A stretch of 60,143 nucleotides of DNA from Lachnospiraceae bacterium YSD2013 (GCA_900100895.1 FMTX01000023.1:1-60143), one strand, 5' to 3'; positions 9,849 through 17,956 are shown, counted from the first letter of the stretch. Translations and numbers: made by a program. The notes: generated by a model not told the origin, from the sequence alone.

Positions 9849-9942
9849 AGCGTTTCGCTCGCGAAACGCTTGCGCCGAACGTGGTTGCTGAAGGCAACAA
9901 ATTACCGTTCACGTGAGTGTGCATCCTTGCGGAGCGCTTTTT
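9849..9942. repeat. Structured repeat element, copy A
   Basis: This is about 95 bp of folded sequence nearly matching the layout of 59575-59668. A 10-bp GC stem (9849-9858 with 9861-9870) surrounds the conserved core TCGCTCGCGA. A second hairpin GTTGC-TGAAG-GCAAC follows. ACGTG then pairs with CACGT around it, and the conserved string GCATCCTT...GGAGCG leads into a T-run. Copy B keeps the cores but has different, still complementary stems. The strand is not settled. It lies between the 3' end of the zinc-ribbon gene and the start of folA. Confidence 0.7.
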
Positions 9943-9953
9943 CAAAGAAAAAA

Positions 9954-9979
9954 GTTGTCATATGTATTAATATGACAAC
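9954..9979. terminator. Bidirectional terminator-like hairpin after element copy A
   Basis: A perfect 10-bp inverted repeat (GTTGTCATAT and ATATGACAAC, 6-nt loop) is followed on the minus strand by a run of six T. It probably ends the zinc-ribbon transcript. An unrelated 10-bp hairpin occupies the same relative place beside element copy B, so it may belong to the element. Confidence 0.7.
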
Positions 9980-10013
9980 TTTATTGTAACATTCTTATTT
10001 AAATAAATCTATT

Positions 10014-10031
10014 GATTAGCCTAGGCTAATC
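10014..10031. other. 18-bp perfect palindrome
   Basis: GATTAGCC-TA-GGCTAATC is a perfect palindrome just after the zinc-ribbon stop, followed on the plus strand by a T-run. Its half-sites equal those of the TetR operators at 36538-36581 but in the opposite orientation. It could be a weak plus-strand terminator or a protein site. Confidence 0.5.
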
Positions 10032-10050
10032 GTCATTTTTTTGCTGTGTA

Positions 10051-10542
10051 TCAGCCTTCGCCGTAGGGGTTTTCGGGTGCTTCTTCTTTCGGCTGTTCGG
10101 CTTTAGGAAGGCTGGCGCCGCAAGCAGGGCAAAATGCGCTGCTCTTAGAAACCTCTTTGCCGCATGCGGGGCAGAATGCTGCGTTCGCTCTGGTGACTTT
10201 TCTTCCGCACGAGGGACAAAAGGAACTGTTCTTTACAAGTTCCTTACCGCAAGAGGGGCAAGTGCGGTTTCCTTTTCTTTCGTTGATGTTGATCTTAGCT
10301 TCTTCAATCTTGTTAACGCTTGCATCAATCTTCTCTACAAGCTCGGGAACCTTGGCAATAAGCTCTTCCTTGTAGTTCTCGTACATCTTCTTGCCAAGCT
10401 CGTTGTAAAGCTTCTCAAGTGCAAGTTTTTCTTTTTCCATAGTTGCGGTAGCGGAAGCGATTTCCGAAACCTCTTTAGCTTTCTCGGCAACTGCAGCGCC
10501 GCCCTTGGTAATTGTCTTGGTTAAATCATCGAATAATCCCAT
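10051..10542 (-). CDS. Zinc-ribbon protein with N-terminal helical domain
   Basis: The 163-residue cytoplasmic protein has no signal peptide. Residues 1-90 are predicted helical and Lys/Glu-rich (VAEKAKEVSEIASATATMEKE), consistent with a coiled coil. Three short Cys knuckles follow (CPSCGKELVKNSSFCPSCG, then two CPACG pairs), which read as one and a half to two treble-clef or zinc-ribbon units, and the tail is Pro/Glu-rich. Such proteins are common in Lachnospiraceae and their function is unknown. The start follows AAAGGAGG. A near-consensus promoter lies about 180 bp upstream. Confidence 0.8.
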   Translation of the reverse strand: MGLFDDLTKTITKGGAAVAEKAKEVSEIASATATMEKEKLALEKLYNELGKKMYENYKEELIAKVPELVEKIDASVNKIEEAKININERKGNRTCPSCGKELVKNSSFCPSCGRKVTRANAAFCPACGKEVSKSSAFCPACGASLPKAEQPKEEAPENPYGEG

Positions 10543-10724
10543 GTTAAATCCTCCTTTATAGGTAACTGTTTATTTCAGGTGTGTTTGTGTCGTCCTGACT
10601 TATGAACTAATTATAGCGCACGCTCCGGCTTTTCGTACCCGTTAAAGTCGCAAATAAACTGCCCCTAAATGCACCCTCCGTGAAACTTAAGTCGGTTTAA
10701 TGTGCTACTATGTAGTTTTATAGA

Positions 10725-10753
10725 ATAGTATACCTAAATGAGTATTATGTCAA
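10725..10753 (-). promoter_or_regulatory. Promoter of the zinc-ribbon gene
   Basis: On the minus strand TTGACA and TACTAT are separated by exactly 17 bp, a near-consensus sigma-A promoter. It implies a 5' leader of about 160 nt before the start at 10542. GC-rich stem-loops of unknown role lie just upstream at 10757-10865. Confidence 0.85.
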
Positions 10754-10878
10754 GTATTATTTCTTTGGCTTCCCGAACGCGGGGTGGCTCGGGCAGAAGG
10801 CTTTCATAAAAACCCTCTCCCGCTTCCGTCTCACGTAGCGGCCGGGCAGACGCTACGCGGCCCCTGTTTGAGCATGAT

Positions 10879-11108
10879 TTATCCCAATATGAAATTTCTC
10901 CCGAATTGGGATAAATATTGGGCACCCCTTTCGCAAGTATTTGCGACGGTTATCCCAATATGAAAAAAAGTAGAAATTGGGATAAGTTTTCTAGCTTTTT
11001 TTATCCCAATTTGAAATTTTTTCCGTATTGGGATAATTAGTTTACATAACTCGGTGTCTGCGGTGGTTTTTTTATCACAATTTACAACTTTTTTCATATA
11101 GGGATAAA
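10879..11108. repeat. Array of four inverted-repeat units, TTATCCCAAT/ATTGGGATAA
   Basis: Left arms start at 10879, 10950, 11001 and 11072; right arms start at 10905, 10976, 11027 and 11098. The arm-to-arm offset is 26 bp in every unit, leaving a 16-bp loop. Unit spacing is 71, 51 and 71 bp. The first three units have near-perfect arms; the fourth is degenerate (ATCACAAT, ATAGGGAT) but keeps the spacing. Loops are A/T-rich, mostly beginning TGAAA. The array fills the space between two divergent genes. The remainder of 10543-11245 contains the promoter above, GC-rich hairpins and a short TGAGCCC...GGGCTCA hairpin at 11131-11150, and no gene. Confidence 0.85.
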
Positions 11109-11245
11109 TTTCACCCACCGGTGCTTAAGGTGAGCCCAAAATAGGGCTCAAATGTAAAGAAATCTTAACTATTACGCAACATTTGTCGCAGACAAGGCAT
11201 GTTACGATAGCAAAGACAATTTAGAAAAAGAAAGGGGTAGCAAAA

Positions 11246-11971
11246 ATGTCTGATGCAATCAGGAATTACAGGAATGTTGTGGAGCAGCCGTGGGGACGGA
11301 TGTTTTATGATTTGGTGTGGGAGCAGCTTCCTATAGATAACGATACGCGTTTGCGAATTCTGGATTTTGGGGCGGGCTTCTGTCTGACGGCGGATCATTA
11401 TGCTAAGTGGCATGATGTTACTGCGGTGGAGCCTAATAGTGAAATGTATGAGTTGCGCGTTAAGAATAACGAGTATACTTTGATAACTCAGGGAATCGAA
11501 TACTTGCAGAGCGTTGCGGATAACAGTTATGATGTGATAATCTGCCACAACGTGCTTGAATACGTTGATGACACAGACGCCTATTTGAAGGAGCTCGCAA
11601 GAGTACTCAGGCCCGGCGGGCTTTTGTCGATTGTGAAGCACAATGATTACGGCAAGGTTTTTGCCTACGCGATTCTAAACGATAATCCAAAAGCTGCGCT
11701 GGATGTGTTGGAGGCCGACAACACCGAGGACAGCATGTTTGGTCAAAGAAATGTTTACGACGATACCTACCTCGTTTCCACCCTCGCACATCAGATGGCT
11801 CATATCGATACTTACGGCATGCGGGCATTCTACGGCCTTTCTTCCAACAACGAAGTTAAATTTACCGATGAATGGTACAAATCCATGCTGGAACTTGAGA
11901 TGAAGGCAAGCACCATTGATGCATTTAAGCAAGTAGCATTCTTCCATCATCTGCTTTTCAAAAAGGAATAG
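11246..11971 (+). CDS. Class I SAM-dependent methyltransferase
   Basis: The 241-residue protein has the Methyltransf_11-type Rossmann fold: motif I ILDFGAGFC near residue 39, motif II acidic VTAVEPNSEM near 60, and VIICHNVLEYVDD near 95 followed by ARVLRPGGLLSIV. These bind S-adenosylmethionine. The substrate cannot be told from sequence. The start follows AAAGAAAGGGG. It stands alone on the plus strand behind the TTATCCCAAT array and before an XRE regulator that has its own promoter. Confidence 0.85.
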   Translation: MSDAIRNYRNVVEQPWGRMFYDLVWEQLPIDNDTRLRILDFGAGFCLTADHYAKWHDVTAVEPNSEMYELRVKNNEYTLITQGIEYLQSVADNSYDVIICHNVLEYVDDTDAYLKELARVLRPGGLLSIVKHNDYGKVFAYAILNDNPKAALDVLEADNTEDSMFGQRNVYDDTYLVSTLAHQMAHIDTYGMRAFYGLSSNNEVKFTDEWYKSMLELEMKASTIDAFKQVAFFHHLLFKKE

Positions 11972-12018
11972 ATGCCAAGCCTTCAACCTCCGGTTGACCC
12001 CCCTGTAAACCTGCGTCA

Positions 12019-12047
12019 TTGCGGGTATGCACTTTATCCTTTACAAT
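12019..12047 (+). promoter_or_regulatory. Promoter of the XRE-family regulator
   Basis: TTGCGG and TACAAT are spaced 17 bp apart, 57 bp before the ATG at 12104. A small TCAACC-TCC-GGTTGA hairpin without a T-run lies just upstream. Confidence 0.6.
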
Positions 12048-12103
12048 GAGTTTGTCAGTAACGAAATGAAGCTTCGTTTCTTCAAATTCAAAGGAGAATC
12101 GCA

Positions 12104-13168
12104 ATGAATATAGGTAACAAAATCAAAGCACTCAGATTACAGTCGAGCACTACGCAGGAGATTCTGGCGGATGCGCTGGGAGTAAGCAGTCAGTCTGTGT
12201 CCAAGTGGGAGAACAACGTGTGCGCCCCGGACATTTCACTGCTTCCGGCGATATCGGAGTTTTTCGGCGTAACGGTTGATGAGCTTTTCGATCTTTCCAC
12301 CGACCGGAAGCTTAACAGAATCGAGAACATGCTCGATTACGAAAAAGAACTTACCGATGAGCAGTTTAAGACTACCAAAGAGTTTCTTTTGCAGATAAAG
12401 GATTCTTATGACGAAAGCAATCCTGCGAGGCCGGACGGGCGCATTGAGTCGTTTCTTGCACATCTTTACCACCACAGAATGGTGAGCGACAGCAGGTATG
12501 TAAGCCTTTATGCGAGAAAGGCCATGACTCGTCATCCCGCGGCCAAAGAAGATCAGTGGCTCCTTGTAAAGAGCGAAGGTGCCACAGTATGGGATTGGAA
12601 TGCAAGGCAGCACGGCAGTACCATCGAGTTTTACAGGGGGCTCGTTGAAAAGAATCCGGAGATAGGCATTAACTACCTGTTCCTTATGGACAATCTCATC
12701 GCGGACCATCGCACGGAAGAGGCTGCGAAATATTTATCGAAGTACAAGACTCTACCCGAGCACAAAGCAATTCTGGTTCCGGTATATGAAGCGCATATTG
12801 CTTTTGCCGAGTATCGTGCCGATGATGCCTGGAAGATTGTGTCCGAATACGAGAAAGCAAACGGCAATGATTACGGTGCAATGTTTGAAGTTGCGGGAAT
12901 ATACGCAATGAACGCAAGGTATGAAGACGCGCTTGAAAGATACAAAAAGGCTGATGAAATATACAAGGCCGGTCACTTGAATCACGGTTGCATGGACCAC
13001 CTTACGGCACAGGCCCGGATATACGAGATTCTCGGTAAGTACGAGGATGCGATTGAATATGTCAACAGGCAGATTGAGTTTTTAAAAGAACAGTGGAACT
13101 TAACCGAAGGTGCCGACGTGGATGCTCTCGAAGAGGAAAAGAAAAGACTTATAAGTCTGCTTAAATAG
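12104..13168 (+). CDS. XRE-family regulator with C-terminal TPR-like repeats
   Basis: The 354-residue protein starts with a Cro/C1-type helix-turn-helix (residues 5-60, with LGVSSQSVSKWENNVCAPDISLL as recognition region). A linker and a helical repeat domain of about 250 residues follow (for example YEDALERYKKADEIYKAGH and YEDAIEYVNRQIEFLKEQW) that resembles tetratricopeptide repeats. This layout is common in Firmicute regulators that answer a peptide or partner protein. The target is unknown. It ends at a bidirectional terminator shared with the HD-domain gene. Confidence 0.85.
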   Translation: MNIGNKIKALRLQSSTTQEILADALGVSSQSVSKWENNVCAPDISLLPAISEFFGVTVDELFDLSTDRKLNRIENMLDYEKELTDEQFKTTKEFLLQIKDSYDESNPARPDGRIESFLAHLYHHRMVSDSRYVSLYARKAMTRHPAAKEDQWLLVKSEGATVWDWNARQHGSTIEFYRGLVEKNPEIGINYLFLMDNLIADHRTEEAAKYLSKYKTLPEHKAILVPVYEAHIAFAEYRADDAWKIVSEYEKANGNDYGAMFEVAGIYAMNARYEDALERYKKADEIYKAGHLNHGCMDHLTAQARIYEILGKYEDAIEYVNRQIEFLKEQWNLTEGADVDALEEEKKRLISLLK

Positions 13169-13178
13169 TGGCACTATA

Positions 13179-13211
13179 AAGGCGGAAGCACTTAAGCTTC
13201 CGCCTTGTTTT
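13179..13211. terminator. Bidirectional terminator between convergent genes
   Basis: An 11-bp stem (AAGGCGGAAGC with GCTTCCGCCTT, 6-nt loop) is followed by GTTTTT on the plus strand; A-rich sequence on the other side serves the minus strand. Confidence 0.85.
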
Positions 13212-13807
13212 TAGCTGTATGCCGGCCGGTAGGTGTCCATGCCTACCGCTTCATATAAATCCATGCCCATCTTCATTTCGAAGTAGCCTTTGAGCTCAAA
13301 GTTGTAGTTCCACTTGGCAACCGGGTAGTCGCCGTAGCGAGCCTTCACGTCGCCCATGCGGTCCTCGAGGTGTGCAACCCCGGTAGCTGTACCGCAGGCG
13401 TCGCAGAGGTGGATGAGCTTGTCGTAGTCGTCGAACTTGACTTCGGAAAGCTTGTTAAGGAGATTCGCCGTTTCGTCTTCGTCAAGGTCGTGGTTGCCTA
13501 CATAATCATCGATACCGTGTCCCTCGGCAAAAGAATGCGTAAGGCAAATCTTAGCCACTTCGTCGTATCCTAATAACGTCATATATTTGTACCCTTCATA
13601 CACATGTCTTAAGTGGAATACTCCGAAACGCCTTCCTATGTCGTGAAGTAAGCCCAGCACGTAGGCTTTGTCGGCATTAAGGCCCGAGCGGGCGGCAATG
13701 GCCTCGGCGCAGTGCGCTACGCATAAGCTGTGGGCTTCCCAGGGGCCCGGGTTGTGGGTTACGGCTTCTTTGAGCAGGGTGAGAGCCGCTTCTTTGGTAG
13801 GATACAT
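13211..13807 (-). CDS. HD-domain hydrolase
   Basis: The 198-residue protein carries HD-superfamily metal ligands: His in SLCVAHCAEA, the HD pair in LGLLHDIGRR near residue 53, and a later His and Asp in CLTHSFAEGHG and LIHLCDACG. HD proteins hydrolyse phosphoesters, often of nucleotides. The natural substrate is not evident. It lies one base after the methyltransferase stop, so the two are surely one transcript. Confidence 0.85.
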   Translation of the reverse strand: MYPTKEAALTLLKEAVTHNPGPWEAHSLCVAHCAEAIAARSGLNADKAYVLGLLHDIGRRFGVFHLRHVYEGYKYMTLLGYDEVAKICLTHSFAEGHGIDDYVGNHDLDEDETANLLNKLSEVKFDDYDKLIHLCDACGTATGVAHLEDRMGDVKARYGDYPVAKWNYNFELKGYFEMKMGMDLYEAVGMDTYRPAYS

Positions 13808-13808
13808 G

Positions 13809-14591
13809 CTATGCCCTCCCTATGAACATTCCGTATTCCTTGGGAATAGTGAGAACACCGTCCACACAGTTGTCGGTGAAAACTTTAATCATCGTCTCGC
13901 GTGACACACCGCTGATTTGGGAGGTTCCCGTAAGTGACTCCACGTAGTCGGCAAGGTCGTTCATGTCCGTAATCAAAAGCTTGTCGCTGTATTTGTTGAG
14001 GCGCACGTCGTTAAAGTGCCTGCGAAGGGGCTCCCAAGCGTTTTCAAGCATGAAGTGGCGCTTGAATGCGGGTGCCTGCATGTATTCTCTCAATAAATTA
14101 TGCACAAAAGGCATGATGTTCTTCTCGCCGTATGTAGCAGCATAGAAGGTGCCTTCCGGCTTAAGTACGCGCCTTACCTCGGAAAGCGCAAGCTCCAAGT
14201 CGGGCACATGGTATAACATCATGTTGGCAATTACTACGTCAAAAGAAGCATCTTCGAAAGGAAGGTCCTGAATGTCGCAGACCATGAATTCAATGCCATG
14301 CATGTCCCTTAAGTTCCTGCGGGATGTTTCCACCATACCCTCGGAAAAGTCGGCAAGAATAAGCTCGGAGCATTTGTCGATTAAGTCCTGACGACCAATC
14401 CAGAAATCGCCGGTACCGCAGCCGATTTCAAGGACTCGCGCGCCGGGTGCCCAGTCATAGCTTGACAGTATCATTCTGTCAAAGCCCCCGTTGTCAACGG
14501 AGTACTTCTCGTGAAGCGAGATACGTGTCTCTAAGTTGTTCGACTTCTTGTACTGCTCCTTAACATTTTGTGCAAAAGAATCTTTCTCCAT
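13809..14591 (-). CDS. Class I SAM-dependent methyltransferase
   Basis: In 260 residues, motif I is VLEIGCGTGDFW near 52, then ELILADFSEGM, DIQDLPFEDASFDVVIANMMLYHVPD and RRVLKPEGTFYAATYGE. This is the Methyltransf_11/UbiE-like pattern. The C-terminal 100 residues are helical and probably select the substrate. The gene is separated by one base from the downstream HD-domain gene. The start ATG follows GAGAGGAG. Confidence 0.85.
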   Translation of the reverse strand: MEKDSFAQNVKEQYKKSNNLETRISLHEKYSVDNGGFDRMILSSYDWAPGARVLEIGCGTGDFWIGRQDLIDKCSELILADFSEGMVETSRRNLRDMHGIEFMVCDIQDLPFEDASFDVVIANMMLYHVPDLELALSEVRRVLKPEGTFYAATYGEKNIMPFVHNLLREYMQAPAFKRHFMLENAWEPLRRHFNDVRLNKYSDKLLITDMNDLADYVESLTGTSQISGVSRETMIKVFTDNCVDGVLTIPKEYGMFIGRA

Positions 14592-14680
14592 AACCTTTTG
14601 TCTCCTCTCTCATTTAATGTACAAGGAATAGTATGACCTTAAGAATTTAAGGTCACCAAAAGGATAATCTGAAGATATTA

Positions 14681-16243
14681 TTAATTATTCGCAATAAAGT
14701 TCTCTGCTTCTTTCAGGCCCGCTTCCGTTAACTCGTAGACTGTGTCGCACACTTCACTTATGTACTTTCGATCGTGAGAAATGCTGATGATTGCTCCCGG
14801 GAAGTCCTTTAAAATTCCGCGGATTACGGGACCTGACAGCGGTGAAAAGTTGCGGGTGGGCTCGTCAAGTATAAGGACGTTGGCGTCGGACAGACTCATC
14901 TTAAGAAGGAACACCTTCGCCTTCTGTCCGCCTGAAAGTGCTCGGATAGGATGGTCCATTTCCTCGGCAGTATACTTGAGCGCACCGAGGTATGTGCGGA
15001 TGCGGGTACGCTCCTCTTTGTCGCCGGACTTATCGAGAAAGTCGACGGGAGTCTCATCCATATTAAGCATTTCCTCGTAGTTCTGCGGCATGTACTGCAC
15101 ACGGATGTCCGGCCGCGCCATAAGTTCCTCGGCCATCTTCTTAATAAGAGTCGTCTTGCCGCAGCCATTGTCACCCACAATGCACACCTTCATGGGGCCG
15201 CGAAGCCTCATAAAGATATCCTGCGAAAGAACGCGCGACTCATCCGGCGTCGTAAGCTTATCAAGCGAATACTCGATAACCGTCTTGCCCTGTGGCATCG
15301 CCGCATCCTTGCCACCGAGCTTAAAGAAAATAGCTTCCTCGGTGTCGGGACGCTCCGTCATTTCTTCGTCCATTTTCTCAAAGCGTTTGCCCATGGCCTT
15401 GACGGTATGCATTTTATCTTTCAGGTTCTTTGCAACACTATCTCTGGCCCCTTTTGAAATATTGTCGAGGGCACTTTGCACGCTGTCATAAACTTTTCTG
15501 TATTTTTCCTCACGAATCTTCTTTTGCCGTCTGTCGTTCTCGGCTTCCTGCTCCTGCTTTTCAAGGTTCTTAAGGCGCGTCTCCACGTATTCGCGGTACG
15601 CAAGATGCATTACCGTAAACCTTGACTTGCGCTTACGCTCCACGAGTTCTAAGTGCACCACCATGTTCGCGGTGTTCTCAATGAGGGTCTCGTCGTGGGA
15701 AATAAAGAGCACGATTCCCTTGAAACCGTTTATCAGCTTCTCAAGAAGCTTAAGCGTATCAATATCGATGTCGTTCGAGGGCTCGTCGAGAAGCAGCGCG
15801 CTCGGGCGTTCCATGAGAATCCTCATAAGCTCCGCCTTAATCTTCTCGCCGCCGGACAGACTCTTCATCAGCTGGTCGCCGTAAAAGAAATCGGCCGGCA
15901 CGCCAAAATCACTTGCCATGGCGCTTAAGTCACGCGGCGACTGCTCCATGAAGGCTTCTTTTGCCGTAAAATACTCATAAACCGTCAGTTCACCGTCCGC
16001 TGCCGGAAGCTCCTGAGGTAGGTAGCCTATCGTCTCGCCCGTGATGATGCGCTCGCCTTCGCACTCGGCGTACTCGTCGGCAAGCTCGGGATCCACAATC
16101 CACTTCATGAGCGTCGACTTGCCGTTTCCTTCCTCGCCGATAATAACCGCCTTGTCACCGGCGTTGAGGGTCAGTTTGAAATTATCAAGGATGACCCGCA
16201 GGGCCTTTTTATGCGTAATTGTTAAGTTCTTAATCTGTAACAT
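14681..16243 (-). CDS. ABC-F family ATPase (ribosome-protection type)
   Basis: This soluble protein of 520 residues has two ABC domains and no membrane segments. The first has Walker A GEEGNGKST, signature LSGGEKIKAEL and Walker B ALLLDEPSND; the second has GDNGCGKTT, LSGGQKAKVFL and VLILDEPTRNFSP. A charged linker (KQEQEAENDRRQKKIREEKYRK) joins them. ABC-F proteins bind the ribosomal E site and act in translation or antibiotic resistance; the second group resembles the Lsa/Vga/Msr side. The start at 16243 follows AAAGGGGTGA. An open frame extends 48 codons further upstream through an attenuator-like hairpin, but the ribosome site and domain start favour 16243. The leader suggests antibiotic-responsive control. 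Confidence 0.88.
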   Translation of the reverse strand: MLQIKNLTITHKKALRVILDNFKLTLNAGDKAVIIGEEGNGKSTLMKWIVDPELADEYAECEGERIITGETIGYLPQELPAADGELTVYEYFTAKEAFMEQSPRDLSAMASDFGVPADFFYGDQLMKSLSGGEKIKAELMRILMERPSALLLDEPSNDIDIDTLKLLEKLINGFKGIVLFISHDETLIENTANMVVHLELVERKRKSRFTVMHLAYREYVETRLKNLEKQEQEAENDRRQKKIREEKYRKVYDSVQSALDNISKGARDSVAKNLKDKMHTVKAMGKRFEKMDEEMTERPDTEEAIFFKLGGKDAAMPQGKTVIEYSLDKLTTPDESRVLSQDIFMRLRGPMKVCIVGDNGCGKTTLIKKMAEELMARPDIRVQYMPQNYEEMLNMDETPVDFLDKSGDKEERTRIRTYLGALKYTAEEMDHPIRALSGGQKAKVFLLKMSLSDANVLILDEPTRNFSPLSGPVIRGILKDFPGAIISISHDRKYISEVCDTVYELTEAGLKEAENFIANN

Positions 16244-16279
16244 ATATATCACCCCTTTGCGTGGCGGCCTCTGCTCGGG

Positions 16280-16318
16280 CAAAAGAAAGAGCCAATTCAG
16301 TGTACGCTGAATCGGCTC
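16280..16318 (-). promoter_or_regulatory. Attenuator-like terminator in the ABC-F leader
   Basis: On the minus strand GAGCCGATTCAG and CTGAATTGGCTC form a 12-bp stem (one G-U pair) with a 6-nt loop, followed by TTTCTTTT. It lies 37 bp before the ABC-F start and well after its promoter, the position of a transcription attenuator. An in-frame leader coding region starts at 16381 (MLKLDCPYLTFLWLPIG...). Confidence 0.75.
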
Positions 16319-16517
16319 ACGCAAACTAATCCCTATTGGTAACCAAAGGAACGTAAGGTAAGGACAATCCAATTTAAGCATACACAAAGAACCGGTCCGT
16401 CAAGGCCGCTCTAAAATCCTGTAATTGCTTAAATCAAACTATCTGCCACACATTCTGTTGAATCACCGTACGCTTTCGCGTTCCTTTTAATTATTCGCAG
16501 TTTTCTGCGTTGTCTTG

Positions 16518-16546
16518 ATATTAGCATAGCGTTTTTTCAAACGCAA
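16518..16546 (-). promoter_or_regulatory. Promoter of the ABC-F transcript
   Basis: TTGCGT and TAATAT lie 17 bp apart on the minus strand. The predicted leader before the ABC-F start is about 265 nt long and rich in hairpins. The same stretch contains the small DegV terminator stem GCGTTT/AAACGC. Confidence 0.6.
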
Positions 16547-16549
16547 GCT

Positions 16550-17392
16550 TTATTTTTCATAGAACAGTACGCCGAGGGTGTTGGGTCCGCAGTGGCTGGA
16601 AATTACGCCGCCCGCTCTGGTCTCAAGGACTTCCTCGAATATGCCTAAGCCCTCAAGGTAGTCGCGCACCTCTTCCACCAGCTCGCGACTGCACCCCGAG
16701 TGAGTGATGAAAACCCGCGAGGGATGAGCGTTCTTAAGGTCATCTTCAAGTCCCGTAACGTAAGACACGATAGCGTGCTCCACGTGGCCGCGAAGCTTCT
16801 TGGCCACTCCCATGGCGCCGTCGTGGACCTCGATAATCGGATGAATCCTGAGCGTATTGGCAAGAAGTGCCGCAACCGCACTGCAACGTCCGCCGCGCGC
16901 GAGGTACGTAAGTGTATCGATTACAAAGCTGGCGCGAACCTTGGCCCTGTCCTCGTTGATTCTTGATGCAATAGATGCTGCATTCATTCCGCCGGCTGCA
17001 AGTTCGGCTGCACGAATCACCTGAAGACCGATGCCCGTTGAGAGATTGTACGAGTCGATCACATGAAGCTTCTCGTACCCTTCGCCCACCATGGCAATTA
17101 CGTTGCAGGTAGAGCCCATCTTGCTTGAGATGCAAAAGAAAATGATGTCATCGCCCGCATCAATCAGGGGACGTAACACAGCTTCCGCGCGATCCTGCGA
17201 TACTGCCGCGGTCTTGGGCGTAGTTTTATTGGCATCCGCCCACTCAAAAATCTTATCGGGAGTCACGTCCTCACCGTCGTAGTAAGACTCGTCTCCCATG
17301 ATGATACTCAATGGAACAATCGTAATACCATATCTCTTAACCAGTTCCTCCGACAAATCGCAAGTACTGTCAGCCAGTATCTTAATAGCCAT
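16550..17392 (-). CDS. DegV-family fatty-acid-binding protein
   Basis: The 280-residue protein begins MAIKILADSTCDLSEEL, the classic DegV opening, then IVPLSIIMGDESYYDGEDVTPDKIFEW, a TPKTAAVSQ loop and FFCISSKMGSTCNVI. It ends in a domain with GPNTLGVLFY. DegV (FakB-like) proteins bind a fatty acid and in some species present it to the kinase FakA. No fakA is nearby. The start at 17392 overlaps the upstream stop by one base (TAATG), so translation is coupled to the C_GCAxxG_C_C gene; the longer frame upstream is rejected. Confidence 0.9.
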   Translation of the reverse strand: MAIKILADSTCDLSEELVKRYGITIVPLSIIMGDESYYDGEDVTPDKIFEWADANKTTPKTAAVSQDRAEAVLRPLIDAGDDIIFFCISSKMGSTCNVIAMVGEGYEKLHVIDSYNLSTGIGLQVIRAAELAAGGMNAASIASRINEDRAKVRASFVIDTLTYLARGGRCSAVAALLANTLRIHPIIEVHDGAMGVAKKLRGHVEHAIVSYVTGLEDDLKNAHPSRVFITHSGCSRELVEEVRDYLEGLGIFEEVLETRAGGVISSHCGPNTLGVLFYEK

Positions 17393-17784
17393 TACTGCTC
17401 TCCCATAACCTTTGCATATGACATAACTGCATTTCTTACGCACTGATCGCAAGGACAGATTACCACGCCGGTATCAATACCCTTTAAATCCTTACAGGTA
17501 AGCGCTCCCGACATTGCTTCAAACTCCTCGCTCATAGTCTTAGAATACTTAACTGTGCCGTTTCCGTCAAGTTTCATACCCGCTACCATAACCGCGCCGA
17601 TTAACGCGCCGCAGGTAGCCTTCATGGTTCCCATGCCCACGCAGAAGCCGGAAGCAATCTTCTTCATCGTATCTTCGCTTAACCCGGCCTCCTCCGCAAG
17701 TGCCACAGCCACTGCCTGACAGCAATTGCACTGTCCCGTTGCCTTGAGTTCTACCGCTCTCTTAGCCGCTTCATCAAAATTCAT
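17392..17784 (-). CDS. C_GCAxxG_C_C family redox-type protein
   Basis: The 130-residue protein has the conserved cysteine pattern of the C_GCAxxG_C_C family: CNCCQAVAVAL near 20, GFCVGMGTMKATCGALIGAVM near 50, a Cys in LTCKDL and CPCDQCVRNA near the end. Members are thought to be redox or metal-binding proteins; no reaction has been established. It is the first gene of a two-gene operon with degV. A TATAAT box lies in the region upstream, which is shared with the divergent gene at 17957. Confidence 0.85.
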   Translation of the reverse strand: MNFDEAAKRAVELKATGQCNCCQAVAVALAEEAGLSEDTMKKIASGFCVGMGTMKATCGALIGAVMVAGMKLDGNGTVKYSKTMSEEFEAMSGALTCKDLKGIDTGVVICPCDQCVRNAVMSYAKVMGEQ

Positions 17785-17956
17785 AGTCTACTCTCCCATC
17801 AAACTATTATACTTAATCACTACAAATATGATTTTACATTAAGATACGTTTTTAGTAAAAGAAAAAATAAATTAATTTTTCTTTTGCGAGAAATTATTGA
17901 CAAAAGATAATTTTACTGTCATCGTCATATTAACAAAACAATACGGGGGTATTAGG

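Noticed and set aside
10734-11118. Two short minus-strand open frames of 63 and 79 codons across the array
   Set aside because: They translate the palindromic repeats, have no ribosome site and no family features.
16244-16387. N-terminal extension of the ABC-F protein
   Set aside because: Contains the attenuator hairpin; good ribosome site and domain start are at 16243. Kept as a leader finding, not as the main protein start.
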